Assembly (NCBI GenBank): GCA_963808545.1
Contig: CAWEGB010000008.1
Coordinates: forward strand, 806,001-870,000
Origin: JACVRW01 sp963808545
Lineage (GTDB): Bacteria > Actinomycetota > Thermoleophilia > Solirubrobacterales > Thermoleophilaceae
Reading direction: 5' to 3'
Length of the DNA stretch: 64,000 nt
Under the pieces are notes generated by a model. It did not search any database, was not told the origin of the DNA, and saw only the letters and a list, made by a program, of their open reading frames with translations. The stretch's first letter is position 1. Each line of letters begins with the position of its first letter. The position numbers were made by a program, and so were the translations under genes. This document shows, piece after piece, positions 52,347 through 61,096 of this stretch.

Positions 52347-54935
52347 GTGGAAGACCACTCCGGAGCAGATCCGGCGCAGCAGCCGACCGACCGGCGCACT
52401 GAAGGCCTGCCGCCCTCCGCCAGGGCCGTCGTCGTCGGCGCCGGCATCGTCGGCAACAGCCTGGTCGGCCACCTGGCCCGCTTGGGCTGGACGGACCTGG
52501 TCCTCATCGACAAGGGCCCACTGCCCAACCCGGGCGGGTCGACCGGTCACGCGTCGAACTTCATCTATCCCGTCGACCATTCGCGCGAGATGACCGAGCT
52601 GACGCTGGACAGCCTGCGTCAGTACGAGGAGCTCGGCGTGCTCACCACCTGCGGCGGGCTCGAGGTGGCTCGAACCGAGGAGAGGATGGAGGAGCTTCGG
52701 CGGCGCATGGCGTCGGCCAAGGCCTGGGGGGTGGAGCCGGTATCGCTGGTCACGCCCGAGGAGGCCAAGGCGCTCGTCCCGTACATGGACGAGAGCGTGA
52801 TCATCGGCGGCTTCTACTGCCCGGCGGTCGGTGTGGTGGACTCGCTGCGCGCCGGCACGCTGATGCGGGAGCGCGCCCAGGAGACGGGTGCCCTGTCGGT
52901 GTCGGCCAACACCGAGGTCACCGGGATCGACGTCGAGGGCGGCCGGGTCTCGCGGGTGTGCACCGATCGCGGCGACATCGAGGCCGAGATCGTGGTGATC
53001 GCCTGCGGTGTCTGGAGCCCCCAGCTGGCGCGCATGGCCGGCGCATCGATCCCGCTCACCCCGGCCGTGCACCAGATGATCGACATCGGCCCGGTGCCGC
53101 GCTTCGCCGGTGCCACGGGCGCCATCGAGCACCCGATCGTGCGTGACATGGACACCGGCATGTACGAGCGCCAGGACGGCAGCGGCCTCGAGGTGGGCTC
53201 GTACGCCCACCGGCCGATCCTGCACGACCCGGACGAGATCCCCTCGATCGGGGAGTCGGCGCTCACGCCGACCGAGATGCCGTTCACCGAGCAAGACTTC
53301 GTACAGCAGATGGAGCACGCGCTCGAGCTGATGCCGGAGATCGTGGGCGACGAGTCGGTGGGGATCAAATACGCCATCAACGGGCTGCTCTCCCTCACCG
53401 CGGACGGCCTGCCCGTGCTGGGCGAGACGCCGGAGGTCGGCGGCCTGTGGTCGGCGGCCGCGGTGTGGGTCAAGGAAGGACCCGGGGTGGGCCGGGCGCT
53501 GGCCGAGTGGATGGTGGAGGGCGAGCCGGAGATCGATCTGCACTCGTCGGACATCTCGCGCTTCCACGAGCACCAGAAGAGCGTGGAGCACGTGAGGGCG
53601 CGGGCCCGCGAGCACTTCAACAAGACCTACGGCATCGTCCACCCCGGCGAGCAGTGGGAGTCCGACCGCGACGTGCGCCTCTCCCCCTTCCACGCGCGCG
53701 AGCGCGAGCTGGGCGCCGTCTTCTACGAGGCCGCCGGCTGGGAGCGTCCCCATTGGTACGCCTCCAACCAGCCTCTGCTGGAGGAGTTCGCCGACTCGAT
53801 CGCCGAGCGCGAGGCGGAATGGGACTCGCGCTGGTGGTCCCCCGTGATCAACGCCGAGCACCTGGCGATGCGCGAACGTGCGGGCATCTTCGACCTCAGC
53901 GCCTTCTGCGTCTTCGACGTGATCGGCCCCGGAGCGCTCGAGGCGGTGCAGCGCACCGCGATGCGCCAGATGGACGTGGCGCTCGGGAAGGTCGTCTACA
54001 CGCCGGTGCTCACGCCCAGCGGCGGCTTTCGCGCAGACCTGACCATCATGCGCCTGGCCGACGACCACTTCCGCGTGGTCACCGGCGGTGCCCACGGGAT
54101 GGCCGACCTCAAGTGGTTCGCCGACCACCTGCCCGAGGACGGCGGCGCGCAGATCTTCGACCTCACCTCGAGCTGGTGCACGCTCGGGCTGTGGGGACCG
54201 CGCGCCCGCGACATCCTGGCCCAGACCACCAGCGCCGACGTATCGCACGAGGGCTTTCCGTTCGCCAGCTGCCGCACGATCGAGATGGGCTCGCTGCGCG
54301 TGCTGGCCTCCCGGATCTCCTACGTCGGCGACCTGGGCTGGGAGCTGTACGTGCCCATCGAGCAGGGCGCGAAGCTCTGGGACATGGTCTGGGACGCGGG
54401 CGAGCCCCACGGAGCCGTGCCCGCCGGCATCGGCGTCTACGGCACCACCGGCCGGCTCGAGAAGTGCTACCGGGCCTTTGGGTTCGAGCTCGACGGCGAG
54501 TACAACGTCGTGGAGGCCGGCATGGCGTGGGGCAAGGTCAAGGAGCAGGACTTCGTGGGCAAGGAGGCGCACGTCCGCCACCGCGAGGAGGACCCGGCCA
54601 CGGTCATGTGCACGCTGACCGTGGACGATCACTCCTCCAGCAGCGGAATCAAGCGCTACATGCTCGGCGGCGAGCCGATCACCACCCGCGACGGCGCGCC
54701 GCTCACCGACGCAAAGGGCCGTCGCTCGTTCGTGACCAGCGCCGGCGCGGGGCCGTCGGTGGGCAAGCACATCCTGATGGCCTACCTGCCGCCCGAGCAC
54801 GCCAACGAGGGCGAGCCGCTGGCGGTCGAGTACATGAACGAGCTCTACCCGGTCACCGTGGACGTGGCCGGCTCCACCCCGCTGTTCGACCCCGGCAACG
54901 AGCGGGTCAAGGCCTCCGACACCGTGCTCACGTGA
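52347..54935 (+). CDS. Dimethylglycine/sarcosine dehydrogenase-like flavoprotein with GcvT domain
   Basis: 862 residues from GTG 52347; the frame extends upstream through the operator but that part is not protein-like. N-terminal FAD oxidoreductase domain (AVVVGAGIVGNSLVGHLARLG, about 30-50; STGHASNFIYP with the His that in this family can carry covalent FAD), then from about 440 a GcvT-like domain (ERAGIFDLSAFCVFDV, FRADLTIMRLADDHFRVVTG, YVGDLGWELYVPI). It demethylates an N-methyl amine oxidatively and gives methylene-THF; electrons pass to the ETF encoded next. The GTG of etfB overlaps the stop. Dimethylglycine or sarcosine is inferred from architecture and neighbours. Confidence 0.88.
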   Translation: MEDHSGADPAQQPTDRRTEGLPPSARAVVVGAGIVGNSLVGHLARLGWTDLVLIDKGPLPNPGGSTGHASNFIYPVDHSREMTELTLDSLRQYEELGVLTTCGGLEVARTEERMEELRRRMASAKAWGVEPVSLVTPEEAKALVPYMDESVIIGGFYCPAVGVVDSLRAGTLMRERAQETGALSVSANTEVTGIDVEGGRVSRVCTDRGDIEAEIVVIACGVWSPQLARMAGASIPLTPAVHQMIDIGPVPRFAGATGAIEHPIVRDMDTGMYERQDGSGLEVGSYAHRPILHDPDEIPSIGESALTPTEMPFTEQDFVQQMEHALELMPEIVGDESVGIKYAINGLLSLTADGLPVLGETPEVGGLWSAAAVWVKEGPGVGRALAEWMVEGEPEIDLHSSDISRFHEHQKSVEHVRARAREHFNKTYGIVHPGEQWESDRDVRLSPFHARERELGAVFYEAAGWERPHWYASNQPLLEEFADSIAEREAEWDSRWWSPVINAEHLAMRERAGIFDLSAFCVFDVIGPGALEAVQRTAMRQMDVALGKVVYTPVLTPSGGFRADLTIMRLADDHFRVVTGGAHGMADLKWFADHLPEDGGAQIFDLTSSWCTLGLWGPRARDILAQTTSADVSHEGFPFASCRTIEMGSLRVLASRISYVGDLGWELYVPIEQGAKLWDMVWDAGEPHGAVPAGIGVYGTTGRLEKCYRAFGFELDGEYNVVEAGMAWGKVKEQDFVGKEAHVRHREEDPATVMCTLTVDDHSSSSGIKRYMLGGEPITTRDGAPLTDAKGRRSFVTSAGAGPSVGKHILMAYLPPEHANEGEPLAVEYMNELYPVTVDVAGSTPLFDPGNERVKASDTVLT

Positions 54936-55696
54936 GGGTCCTCGTGTGCGTCAAGCGCGTGCCGCTGACCGGCGGCAAGATGGTCCTCAGTCCGGATGCC
55001 CGGGCGCTCGAGACGCGCCATCTCGGCTTCACCGTCAGCCCCCACGAGGAGTGCGGAGTGGAGGAGGCTGTGCGCCTGGTGGAGCAGCACGGCGGCGAGA
55101 CGGTGGTGCTCACGCTCGGGCCGCCGGAGGCCGAGGAGCAGCTGCGCGAGGCGCTCGCCACGGGAGCGGACCGCGGGCTGCTGCTCGCCGTCGAGGGAGA
55201 CGAGTGGGATCCGCAGGGCACGGCCGCGGCGATCTTGGCGGCGGTGCGCGCCGAGGAGGAGAGCGGTGGCGGCTTCGACCTGATCGTGTTCGGCAACGAG
55301 TCCGCGGACGCCGGCAACTACCAGGTGGGCATCCGGGTGGCCCACGCGCTCGGGCGGCCCGCGGTGACCGGCCTCAAGGGCCTCTCAGTCGAGGATGGCC
55401 ACGCGCGCTGCGAGCAGGAGGTGGCCGGCGGCCGCGACGTCTATCGCCTCCCGCTGCCGGCGGTGGTCGGCGTGCTCGAGGGAATCAACCTGCCGCGCTA
55501 TCCGTCGGTGCCCGCCAAGCTGCGCGCGCGCCAGAAGCCGGTGGACACCAGCAGCCCGCAGCGCCCCGAGCCGCAGCTGGAGATGCTGCGGCTGGCCGTG
55601 CCGGGCGGACAGGGCAAGCAGGCCGAGATCCTCGGACAGGGAGCGGAGGCCGCCCCCGCCGTCGTCGGCGTGATGCGCGACCTCGGGGTGGCGTGA
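54932..55696 (+). CDS. etfB: Electron transfer flavoprotein, beta subunit
   Basis: 254 residues, GTG start overlapping the dehydrogenase stop. Family features: RVLVCVKRVPLTGGKMVLS, GFTVSPHEECGVEEAVRLVEQHGGE, LALTLGPPEAEEQLREALATGADR, FGNESADAGNYQVGIRVAHAL and PAVVGVLEGINLPRYPSVPAKLRA. Forms a soluble heterodimer with EtfA (AMP in the beta subunit, FAD in alpha) that carries electrons from the dehydrogenase. Followed by etfA with a one-base overlap. Confidence 0.93.
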   Translation: MRVLVCVKRVPLTGGKMVLSPDARALETRHLGFTVSPHEECGVEEAVRLVEQHGGETVVLTLGPPEAEEQLREALATGADRGLLLAVEGDEWDPQGTAAAILAAVRAEEESGGGFDLIVFGNESADAGNYQVGIRVAHALGRPAVTGLKGLSVEDGHARCEQEVAGGRDVYRLPLPAVVGVLEGINLPRYPSVPAKLRARQKPVDTSSPQRPEPQLEMLRLAVPGGQGKQAEILGQGAEAAPAVVGVMRDLGVA

Positions 55697-56667
55697 TGAC
55701 GGTCCTGGTGCTGATCGAGCACGCGGACGGCGAGGCCGACGAGCTGTCGCTTCAGGCGCTGACGCTCGCGCGCTCGCTGGCGGGCGACGAGCCGCTCACC
55801 GCGCTGCTCGTCGGCCAGGGCGGCCAGGAGGCCGGCGCGGCGCTCGGCGCTCACGGGGTGGGCGCAGCCCTCGTGGCCGAGGACGAGCGGCTGGCGGCCT
55901 ACTCACCCGGGGGCTGGGCCGGCAGCGTCGCGGACGCGATCGAGCGCACCGAAGCGTCCGCCGTGGTGGCCGCGGGCACGAACCGAGGCAACGAGGTGCT
56001 GGCCCACGTGGCCGCGCGCCGCGACCTGCCCTTCGCGGCCAACTGCACCGATGTGCGGCCCGGAGCCGAGCTCGAGGTCACCCGCATCCGCTGGGGAGGC
56101 AGCCTGCTGGAGGAGGCTGCTGTGCACTCGCCGCTCCCCCTGCTGTCGGTGGCCCCCCATGCGCTGCCCGCCGCCCCCGGCAACGGCGCGGGCCCGGCGG
56201 ACGTCGAGGCGTTCGCTCCCGCGCTCGACGAGGGCGACCTGGTGGTCCAGGTGAGCGAGCACGTGGACGACGTGGCCACCGGCATCTCCCTCGCGGAGGC
56301 CAAGGTGGTGGTCAGCGGGGGCCGGGGCGTGGGTTCGGCGGACGGGTTCGGGATCCTGGAGGAGCTGGCCGGACTGCTGGACGCTGCGGTCGGCTGCTCG
56401 CGCGTGGTGACCAGCGCGGGCTGGCGCCCCCATACCGACCAGGTGGGCCAGACGGGGACGAAGGTCTCACCCGACCTCTACATCGCCTGCGGGATCAGCG
56501 GCGCCACCCAGCACATCGCTGGGTGCAAGGGAGCGAAGAAGATCCTGGCCATCAACTCCGACGCCGAGGCGCCGATCCTCGCCACCGCCGACTACGCCGT
56601 CATCGGTGACCTGACCGAGATCGTGCCGGCCATCACCGCCGAGCTGCGAAAGGCGCGTTCGCCATAG
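55696..56667 (+). CDS. etfA: Electron transfer flavoprotein, alpha subunit
   Basis: 323 residues from ATG 55696 (TGATG overlap). N-terminal domain MTVLVLIEHADGEADELSLQ. FAD-binding C-terminal part: VVVSGGRGVGSADGFGILEELA, then VTSAGWRPHTDQVGQTGTKVSPDLYIACGISGATQHIAG and ILAINSDAEAPI. Partner of EtfB, transferring electrons from the demethylating flavoprotein to the membrane Fe-S protein encoded next. Two bases separate it from that gene. Confidence 0.93.
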   Translation: MTVLVLIEHADGEADELSLQALTLARSLAGDEPLTALLVGQGGQEAGAALGAHGVGAALVAEDERLAAYSPGGWAGSVADAIERTEASAVVAAGTNRGNEVLAHVAARRDLPFAANCTDVRPGAELEVTRIRWGGSLLEEAAVHSPLPLLSVAPHALPAAPGNGAGPADVEAFAPALDEGDLVVQVSEHVDDVATGISLAEAKVVVSGGRGVGSADGFGILEELAGLLDAAVGCSRVVTSAGWRPHTDQVGQTGTKVSPDLYIACGISGATQHIAGCKGAKKILAINSDAEAPILATADYAVIGDLTEIVPAITAELRKARSP

Positions 56668-56669
56668 AC

Positions 56670-58640
56670 GTGGTGGTCGGAGCGGTCGCCCTGGCCGCGG
56701 CCCTCGCCGTGTGCGGTGGTCTGTTCGCCCGCAGGGCCAAGCTTCTGTTCGACGTGGTGCGCATGGGCAAGCCGGCCTCGCGCTCGGGTGATCTGCCCCG
56801 GCGTACCCGCAATGAGGCCGTGATCGTCCTCGGTCAGCGCAAGCTCCTCCAGCGCCTGGTCCCCGGGCTCGTGCACGCCTTCATCTTCTGGGGCTTCGTG
56901 GTGCTCTTCCCCACGATCGTGATCGCGATGATCGGGGCCGTGGACCGCGAGGCCACGCTGCCGTGGCTCGGCCACCAGGGCTGGTTCGCGCTGATGGTCG
57001 ACGTGTTCGCGGTACTCGTCCTGATCGGCGTGGTCGCCGCCCTGGCCATCCGCAAGATCCAGCGCCCGGCGCGCTTCGAGGGCAGCCACCTCGGCGAGGC
57101 CGACCTGATCCTCGCCATGATCGCGGGGATCGTGACCACGCTGCTGCTGTGGCACGCGTCGCGCATCGCGCTGGGACTGAACGAGTGGCCGGCGGGGTGG
57201 TCGCCGGTGTCGGACCTGCTCTCCGGGCTGTTCGGCGACGGGTCGGTGACGGAGGTGCTGGAGCGGGTCTTCGTGTGGGCCCACGTGCTGCTGATCCTCA
57301 CCTTTCTCGCCTATCTCCCCCACTCCAAGCACCTGCACATCGTCACGGCGGCGATCAACGTGTTCTTCGGGCGCACCACGGCGCCGGGGCGGCTCGATCC
57401 CCTGCGCTTCGACGTGCCCGACGACGAGATGCGCTTCGGCGCCGGCACGGTGCCGGATCTGACCTGGAAGCAGACGCTCGACACGATGTCGTGCACCGAA
57501 TGCGGGCGCTGCCAGGACGTCTGCCCGGCCTTCGCCACCGGCAAGGAGCTGTCGCCCAAGCTGCTGATCATGGCGCTGCGCGACCAGGTGTTCGAGGAGG
57601 GGCCGGCGCTGGTACGCGGCGAGGAGGGATTCGAGCCCGCGCCGCTCGTGCCCGGTGCCGTGAGCGAGAACGTGGTCTGGGACTGCGTGACCTGCGGCGC
57701 GTGCGTGCGCGAGTGCCCCGTTTCGATCGAGCACGTGGACCACATCATCGACCTGCGCCGTCACCTGGTGATGATGGACTCCTCGTTCCCCGCCGAGGCC
57801 GAGCCGATGCTGCGCGACGTGGAGCGCGCCTCCAACCCGTGGGGCAAGCCCCAGACCGAGCGCGCCGACTGGGCCGAGCGGCTCGGAGTGCGGGTGCTCG
57901 AGCCCGGCGACCCGGCCCCCGAGGTCCTCTACTGGGTGGGCTGCGCAGCGTCGTTCGACGAGCGCGCGCGCACCGCCGCCGAGTCCACCGCGCGGCTGCT
58001 CCAGGCAGCCGGCGTCGACTTCGCCATCCTCGGCCCGCGCGAGTCGTGCACCGGTGACCCGGCGCGGCGTATGGGCAACGAGTACCTGTTCCAGGCGCAC
58101 GCCGAGCAGAACGTGGGCACGCTCAACGACGCCGGCGTGACCAAGATCGTGGCCAGCTGCCCGCACTGCTTCAACACGCTCGGCAACGAGTACGGCGACT
58201 TCGGCGGCAACTACGAGGTCGTGCACCACTCCGAGCTGCTGGCCGACCTGGTGCGCGAGGGCCGGCTGCGGCCCACCGCCGACGGCGAGCGATCGATCAC
58301 CTACCACGACTCGTGCTACCTGGCCCGCCACAACGACGTGCTGGCCGATCCGCGCGAGCTCGTGTCCGCCGTCGGCCGCCCGGTGGAGATGGAGCGCTCC
58401 GGCAAGCGCACGTTCTGCTGCGGCGCCGGCGGAGCCCACATGTGGATGGAGGAGCGCGGCGGCCTGATCAACGAGGAGCGCGCCCGCGAGGCCGCCGCCA
58501 CCGGAGCCGAGACGCTCGCCGTGGCCTGCCCGTTCTGCACCGTCATGCTCGACGACGGCGTGAAGGCCCGCGGCGACGAGCTGCGCGTGGCCGACGTGTC
58601 CACGCTCTTGGTGGAATCGCTGGAGCCGCCCGACGCCTAG
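56670..58640 (+). CDS. Membrane Fe-S oxidoreductase (DgcB/HdrD-like, CCG domains)
   Basis: 656 residues, GTG start. About five N-terminal membrane helices (about 1-22, 68-90, 104-125, 145-170, 190-215) of NarI-like form, then two [4Fe-4S] motifs (CTECGRCQDVCP and CVTCGACVRECP), and two CCG-type domains (ESCTGDPARRMG; HDSCYLARHN; CCGAGGAHMWMEE). This is the architecture of the DgcB partner in dimethylglycine oxidation and of ETF-linked quinone reductases. It should pass electrons from ETF to the quinone pool. Fourth gene of the operon; its last 4 bases overlap the convergent methyltransferase. Confidence 0.92.
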   Translation: MVVGAVALAAALAVCGGLFARRAKLLFDVVRMGKPASRSGDLPRRTRNEAVIVLGQRKLLQRLVPGLVHAFIFWGFVVLFPTIVIAMIGAVDREATLPWLGHQGWFALMVDVFAVLVLIGVVAALAIRKIQRPARFEGSHLGEADLILAMIAGIVTTLLLWHASRIALGLNEWPAGWSPVSDLLSGLFGDGSVTEVLERVFVWAHVLLILTFLAYLPHSKHLHIVTAAINVFFGRTTAPGRLDPLRFDVPDDEMRFGAGTVPDLTWKQTLDTMSCTECGRCQDVCPAFATGKELSPKLLIMALRDQVFEEGPALVRGEEGFEPAPLVPGAVSENVVWDCVTCGACVRECPVSIEHVDHIIDLRRHLVMMDSSFPAEAEPMLRDVERASNPWGKPQTERADWAERLGVRVLEPGDPAPEVLYWVGCAASFDERARTAAESTARLLQAAGVDFAILGPRESCTGDPARRMGNEYLFQAHAEQNVGTLNDAGVTKIVASCPHCFNTLGNEYGDFGGNYEVVHHSELLADLVREGRLRPTADGERSITYHDSCYLARHNDVLADPRELVSAVGRPVEMERSGKRTFCCGAGGAHMWMEERGGLINEERAREAAATGAETLAVACPFCTVMLDDGVKARGDELRVADVSTLLVESLEPPDA

Positions 58641-59254
58641 GGCGAGGTCGCGGTGCCGAGCGAGTCCGCGCCGATGAACTTCGGCGTGCCGTCCTCGTAG
58701 AAGACGTCGAGCGCGGTGATGGTGAATCCGGCCCCGGTGAGCAGCTCGGGAACGCGGCGGGTCAGGTGGCAGCCGCCGAACACCCGTTTCTGCAGCGGCT
58801 CGAGACGATGCTGCCAGGTGCGCACGTTCTCATCGGGGGCCAGCCCGTGCTCCACGAAGTGGAGCGTGCCGCCGGGCCTGAGCACACGACGCAGCTCGGC
58901 CAGAGCCGTGTTCACGTCGGGGATCGTGCACATCGTCCAGGTGGACAGGGCGGAGTCGAAGCTGTCGTCGGCGAAGGGCAGCGACTGGCCGTCCAGACCG
59001 GACCGCTCGACCGGAACACTGGTGGCCCTGAGGCGTTTCTCGGCCAGCTTCCACCCCACGTCCGCCGGCTCGACGGCGGCGACGCGGCTCACCCCGGACC
59101 CGTAGAAGGGAACGTTCAGGCCCGAGCCGAAGCCGATCTCCACGACCTCTCCCTCGAGCCCCTGGCAGACCCGTTCGCGCAGCGGATCGCCGGACTTCAG
59201 CCCGCAGGCGACGTTGATGAGCCGCGGAAGAACATGATCGCCGTAGAAGCCCAT
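58637..59254 (-). CDS. Class I SAM-dependent methyltransferase
   Basis: 205 residues. Motif I GEVVEIGFGSGLNVPFY (about 35-51), motif II region AAVEPAD, motif III LPFADDSFDSALSTWTMCTIPD, LRRVLRPGGTLHFVEHG, with the C-terminal fold closing near GFTITALDVFYEDG. Typical Methyltransf_11 member, acceptor unknown. Converges on the Fe-S oxidoreductase gene, so it is not part of that operon. Confidence 0.88.
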   Translation of the reverse strand: MGFYGDHVLPRLINVACGLKSGDPLRERVCQGLEGEVVEIGFGSGLNVPFYGSGVSRVAAVEPADVGWKLAEKRLRATSVPVERSGLDGQSLPFADDSFDSALSTWTMCTIPDVNTALAELRRVLRPGGTLHFVEHGLAPDENVRTWQHRLEPLQKRVFGGCHLTRRVPELLTGAGFTITALDVFYEDGTPKFIGADSLGTATSP

Positions 59255-59283
59255 TGCTCTGGGCCCAGCTTAGCCCCGACTCG

Positions 59284-59943
59284 TCACCGCGACTGAGCGC
59301 TCTCCCGGATGCCCGCCCGGCGGAGTGCGGCCGCGCGCTTGTCCTGAAGGCTGAAGCCGTCCGAGGCCCGCCCGGCGTCTCGGACGAGCTCGTAGGTGAG
59401 GACGGCGATGCCGTCGCCGACGCTCTGCGTTTCGACCAGGCGCACGGGTTTCTTGTCGCCGGTCTTCCCGAAGAGGCGCGCGCCGGCGCCGAGCACGACC
59501 GGGTAGATCATCAGCCGCAGCTCGTCGACGAGGTCGTGCTCGATCAGCGTGCGCGCGAGCTGAGGGCTGCCGAGGACGACGATCTCCCCGTCGAGCTCCC
59601 GCCTCAGCCTCGACACATCGTCGACCACGTCTCCCTGCAGTACCGTCGAGTTGTTCCAGTCGGGATCCTCGAGGGTCGAGGACACGACGTACTTGGGCAG
59701 GGTGTTCAGCTTGTCCGCCAACTCGCCACCCCGGGATGGCCAGGTCGCGGCGAAGAACTCATAGCTCCGCCGGCCCAGCAGCAGTGCCTCGGTGCCCAGC
59801 GTCCTGTCGAGCGTGAATCGCTCGCCGTCCTCGCCGCGATCGGTCTCGAAGAACCAGCCGCCGAGCCTGAAGCCCTCGACACCGGCCGGGTCCTCGATGA
59901 CTCCGTCGAGCGACACGTTTTCGCTGATGATGATTCTCGTCAT
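59284..59943 (-). CDS. Dihydrofolate reductase family protein (RibD C-terminal-like)
   Basis: 219 residues from ATG 59943 (an ATG 6 bases upstream is equivalent). RibD-C/YwjB-like fold: ISENVSLDGVIEDPAG at the N-terminus, ALLLGRRSYEFFAATWPSRG, KYVVSSTLED, VVLGSPQLARTLIEHDLVDELRLMIYPVVLGAGARLF. Members are NAD(P)H-dependent reductases whose substrate is unknown in most bacteria. Divergent from an ECF sigma gene, 110 bases between starts; such genes are commonly partners of SnoaL-type ECF factors. Confidence 0.87.
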   Translation of the reverse strand: MTRIIISENVSLDGVIEDPAGVEGFRLGGWFFETDRGEDGERFTLDRTLGTEALLLGRRSYEFFAATWPSRGGELADKLNTLPKYVVSSTLEDPDWNNSTVLQGDVVDDVSRLRRELDGEIVVLGSPQLARTLIEHDLVDELRLMIYPVVLGAGARLFGKTGDKKPVRLVETQSVGDGIAVLTYELVRDAGRASDGFSLQDKRAAALRRAGIRESAQSR

Positions 59944-60052
59944 GCCCATTGAGGCGTTCGCCCCGACGTGAACTGAGCGGCGAATTTCCGGCCCGCGAGG
60001 CGTCACTACCTGTGATGCGGGTGAAAGGACGATCCGGTGGGAGGATGCGAGC

Positions 60053-61054
60053 GTGACCGAGCAGACCCTCGCCCGTGCGCGTGCCGGCGACGAGGACGCG
60101 TTCCGCGAGCTGACCGACCCATACCGGCGTGAGCTCCAACTGCACGTCTACCGGATCGTCGGGTCGGCCCAGGACGCCGAGGACCTGCTCCAGGAGACGC
60201 TGCTCGCAGCGTGGCGCGGCCTCGAGCGGTTCGAGGAACGCGCGTCGGTCCGTGCCTGGCTGTACCGGATCGCCACCAATCGCTCGCTGGATGCCCTCCG
60301 TGCCAGCCGGCGCCGCCCGGAGGAGGTGCAGCGGATGACGGAGATGCCCGAGCCCACGCGCCGGGGCGAGCCGATCTGGCTCGAGCCCTACCCCGATGTC
60401 CTGTTCGATGGCATCGCCGACGAAGCGCCCGGACCGGAGGCGCGCCACGAGACCAAGGAGGCGATCGCGCTGGCGTTCATCGTCGGCCTCCAGCACCTCC
60501 CCCCGCAGCAGCGCGCGGTGCTCGTGCTGCGCGACGTGCTCGGCTTCCGCGCCGGCGAGGTCGCCGAGATGCTCAACACAACCGCCACCTCGGTCAACAG
60601 CCTGCTGCGACGCGCGCGGGCCGCCTTCGAGTCGCGGCTGCCCGCCGCCGGACGTGAACGCGCGCCGCTCCCGAACTCCAAGCTCGAGCGCGACCTACTC
60701 GGCCGCTTCGCCGACGCGGTCGAGGCGGGCGACATCGACGCCATGGTTGCCCTGCTCACCGACGACGCCTGGGTGACCATGCCGCCCGAGCCATCGGAGT
60801 ACCAGGGCCACGCCACGATCGGCGCGTTCCTGCGCGACCGCGAGCGCCGGCGCGGCGCACGCCTGCGACTGGTGCCAATCCGCGCGAACGGCCAGCCGGC
60901 CTTCGCGTGCTACCTCCCCATCCCCAACACCGACATCGCGCGGCCGTACGCGTTGTTCGTCCTCACGCTGGAGGGCGACCGGATATCCGCGATCACCTGG
61001 TTCGGCGACTGCAGCGTCTTCCCGCACTTCGGACTGCCGCGGACGCTGCGGTAG
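60053..61054 (+). CDS. ECF sigma factor with SnoaL-like C-terminal domain (second copy)
   Basis: 333 residues. Region 2 (AFRELTDPYRRELQLHVYRIVGS; AWLYRIATNRSLDALRAS) and region 4 (LPPQQRAVLVLRDVLGFRAGEVAEMLNTT) are clear. C-terminal SnoaL/NTF2-like part about 210-325 (RFADAVEAGDIDAMVALLTDDAWVTMPPEPSEYQG; VTWFGDCSVFPHFGLP). Same architecture as 39228-40271, with which it shares EPYPD before region 4. The linked DHFR-like reductase is divergent, so it may be its target. Confidence 0.9.
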   Translation: MTEQTLARARAGDEDAFRELTDPYRRELQLHVYRIVGSAQDAEDLLQETLLAAWRGLERFEERASVRAWLYRIATNRSLDALRASRRRPEEVQRMTEMPEPTRRGEPIWLEPYPDVLFDGIADEAPGPEARHETKEAIALAFIVGLQHLPPQQRAVLVLRDVLGFRAGEVAEMLNTTATSVNSLLRRARAAFESRLPAAGRERAPLPNSKLERDLLGRFADAVEAGDIDAMVALLTDDAWVTMPPEPSEYQGHATIGAFLRDRERRRGARLRLVPIRANGQPAFACYLPIPNTDIARPYALFVLTLEGDRISAITWFGDCSVFPHFGLPRTLR

Positions 61055-61096
61055 GCGTTTCCGCACGTGACGTTCCCCGACCGGCCGCGTCGGAGG

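Noticed and set aside
51696..54800. 1034-residue minus-strand frame opposite the DMGDH-like gene
   Set aside because: His/Arg/Val/Gly/Leu composition typical of an antisense frame; no domain; the plus strand encodes a known architecture with coupled etfB.
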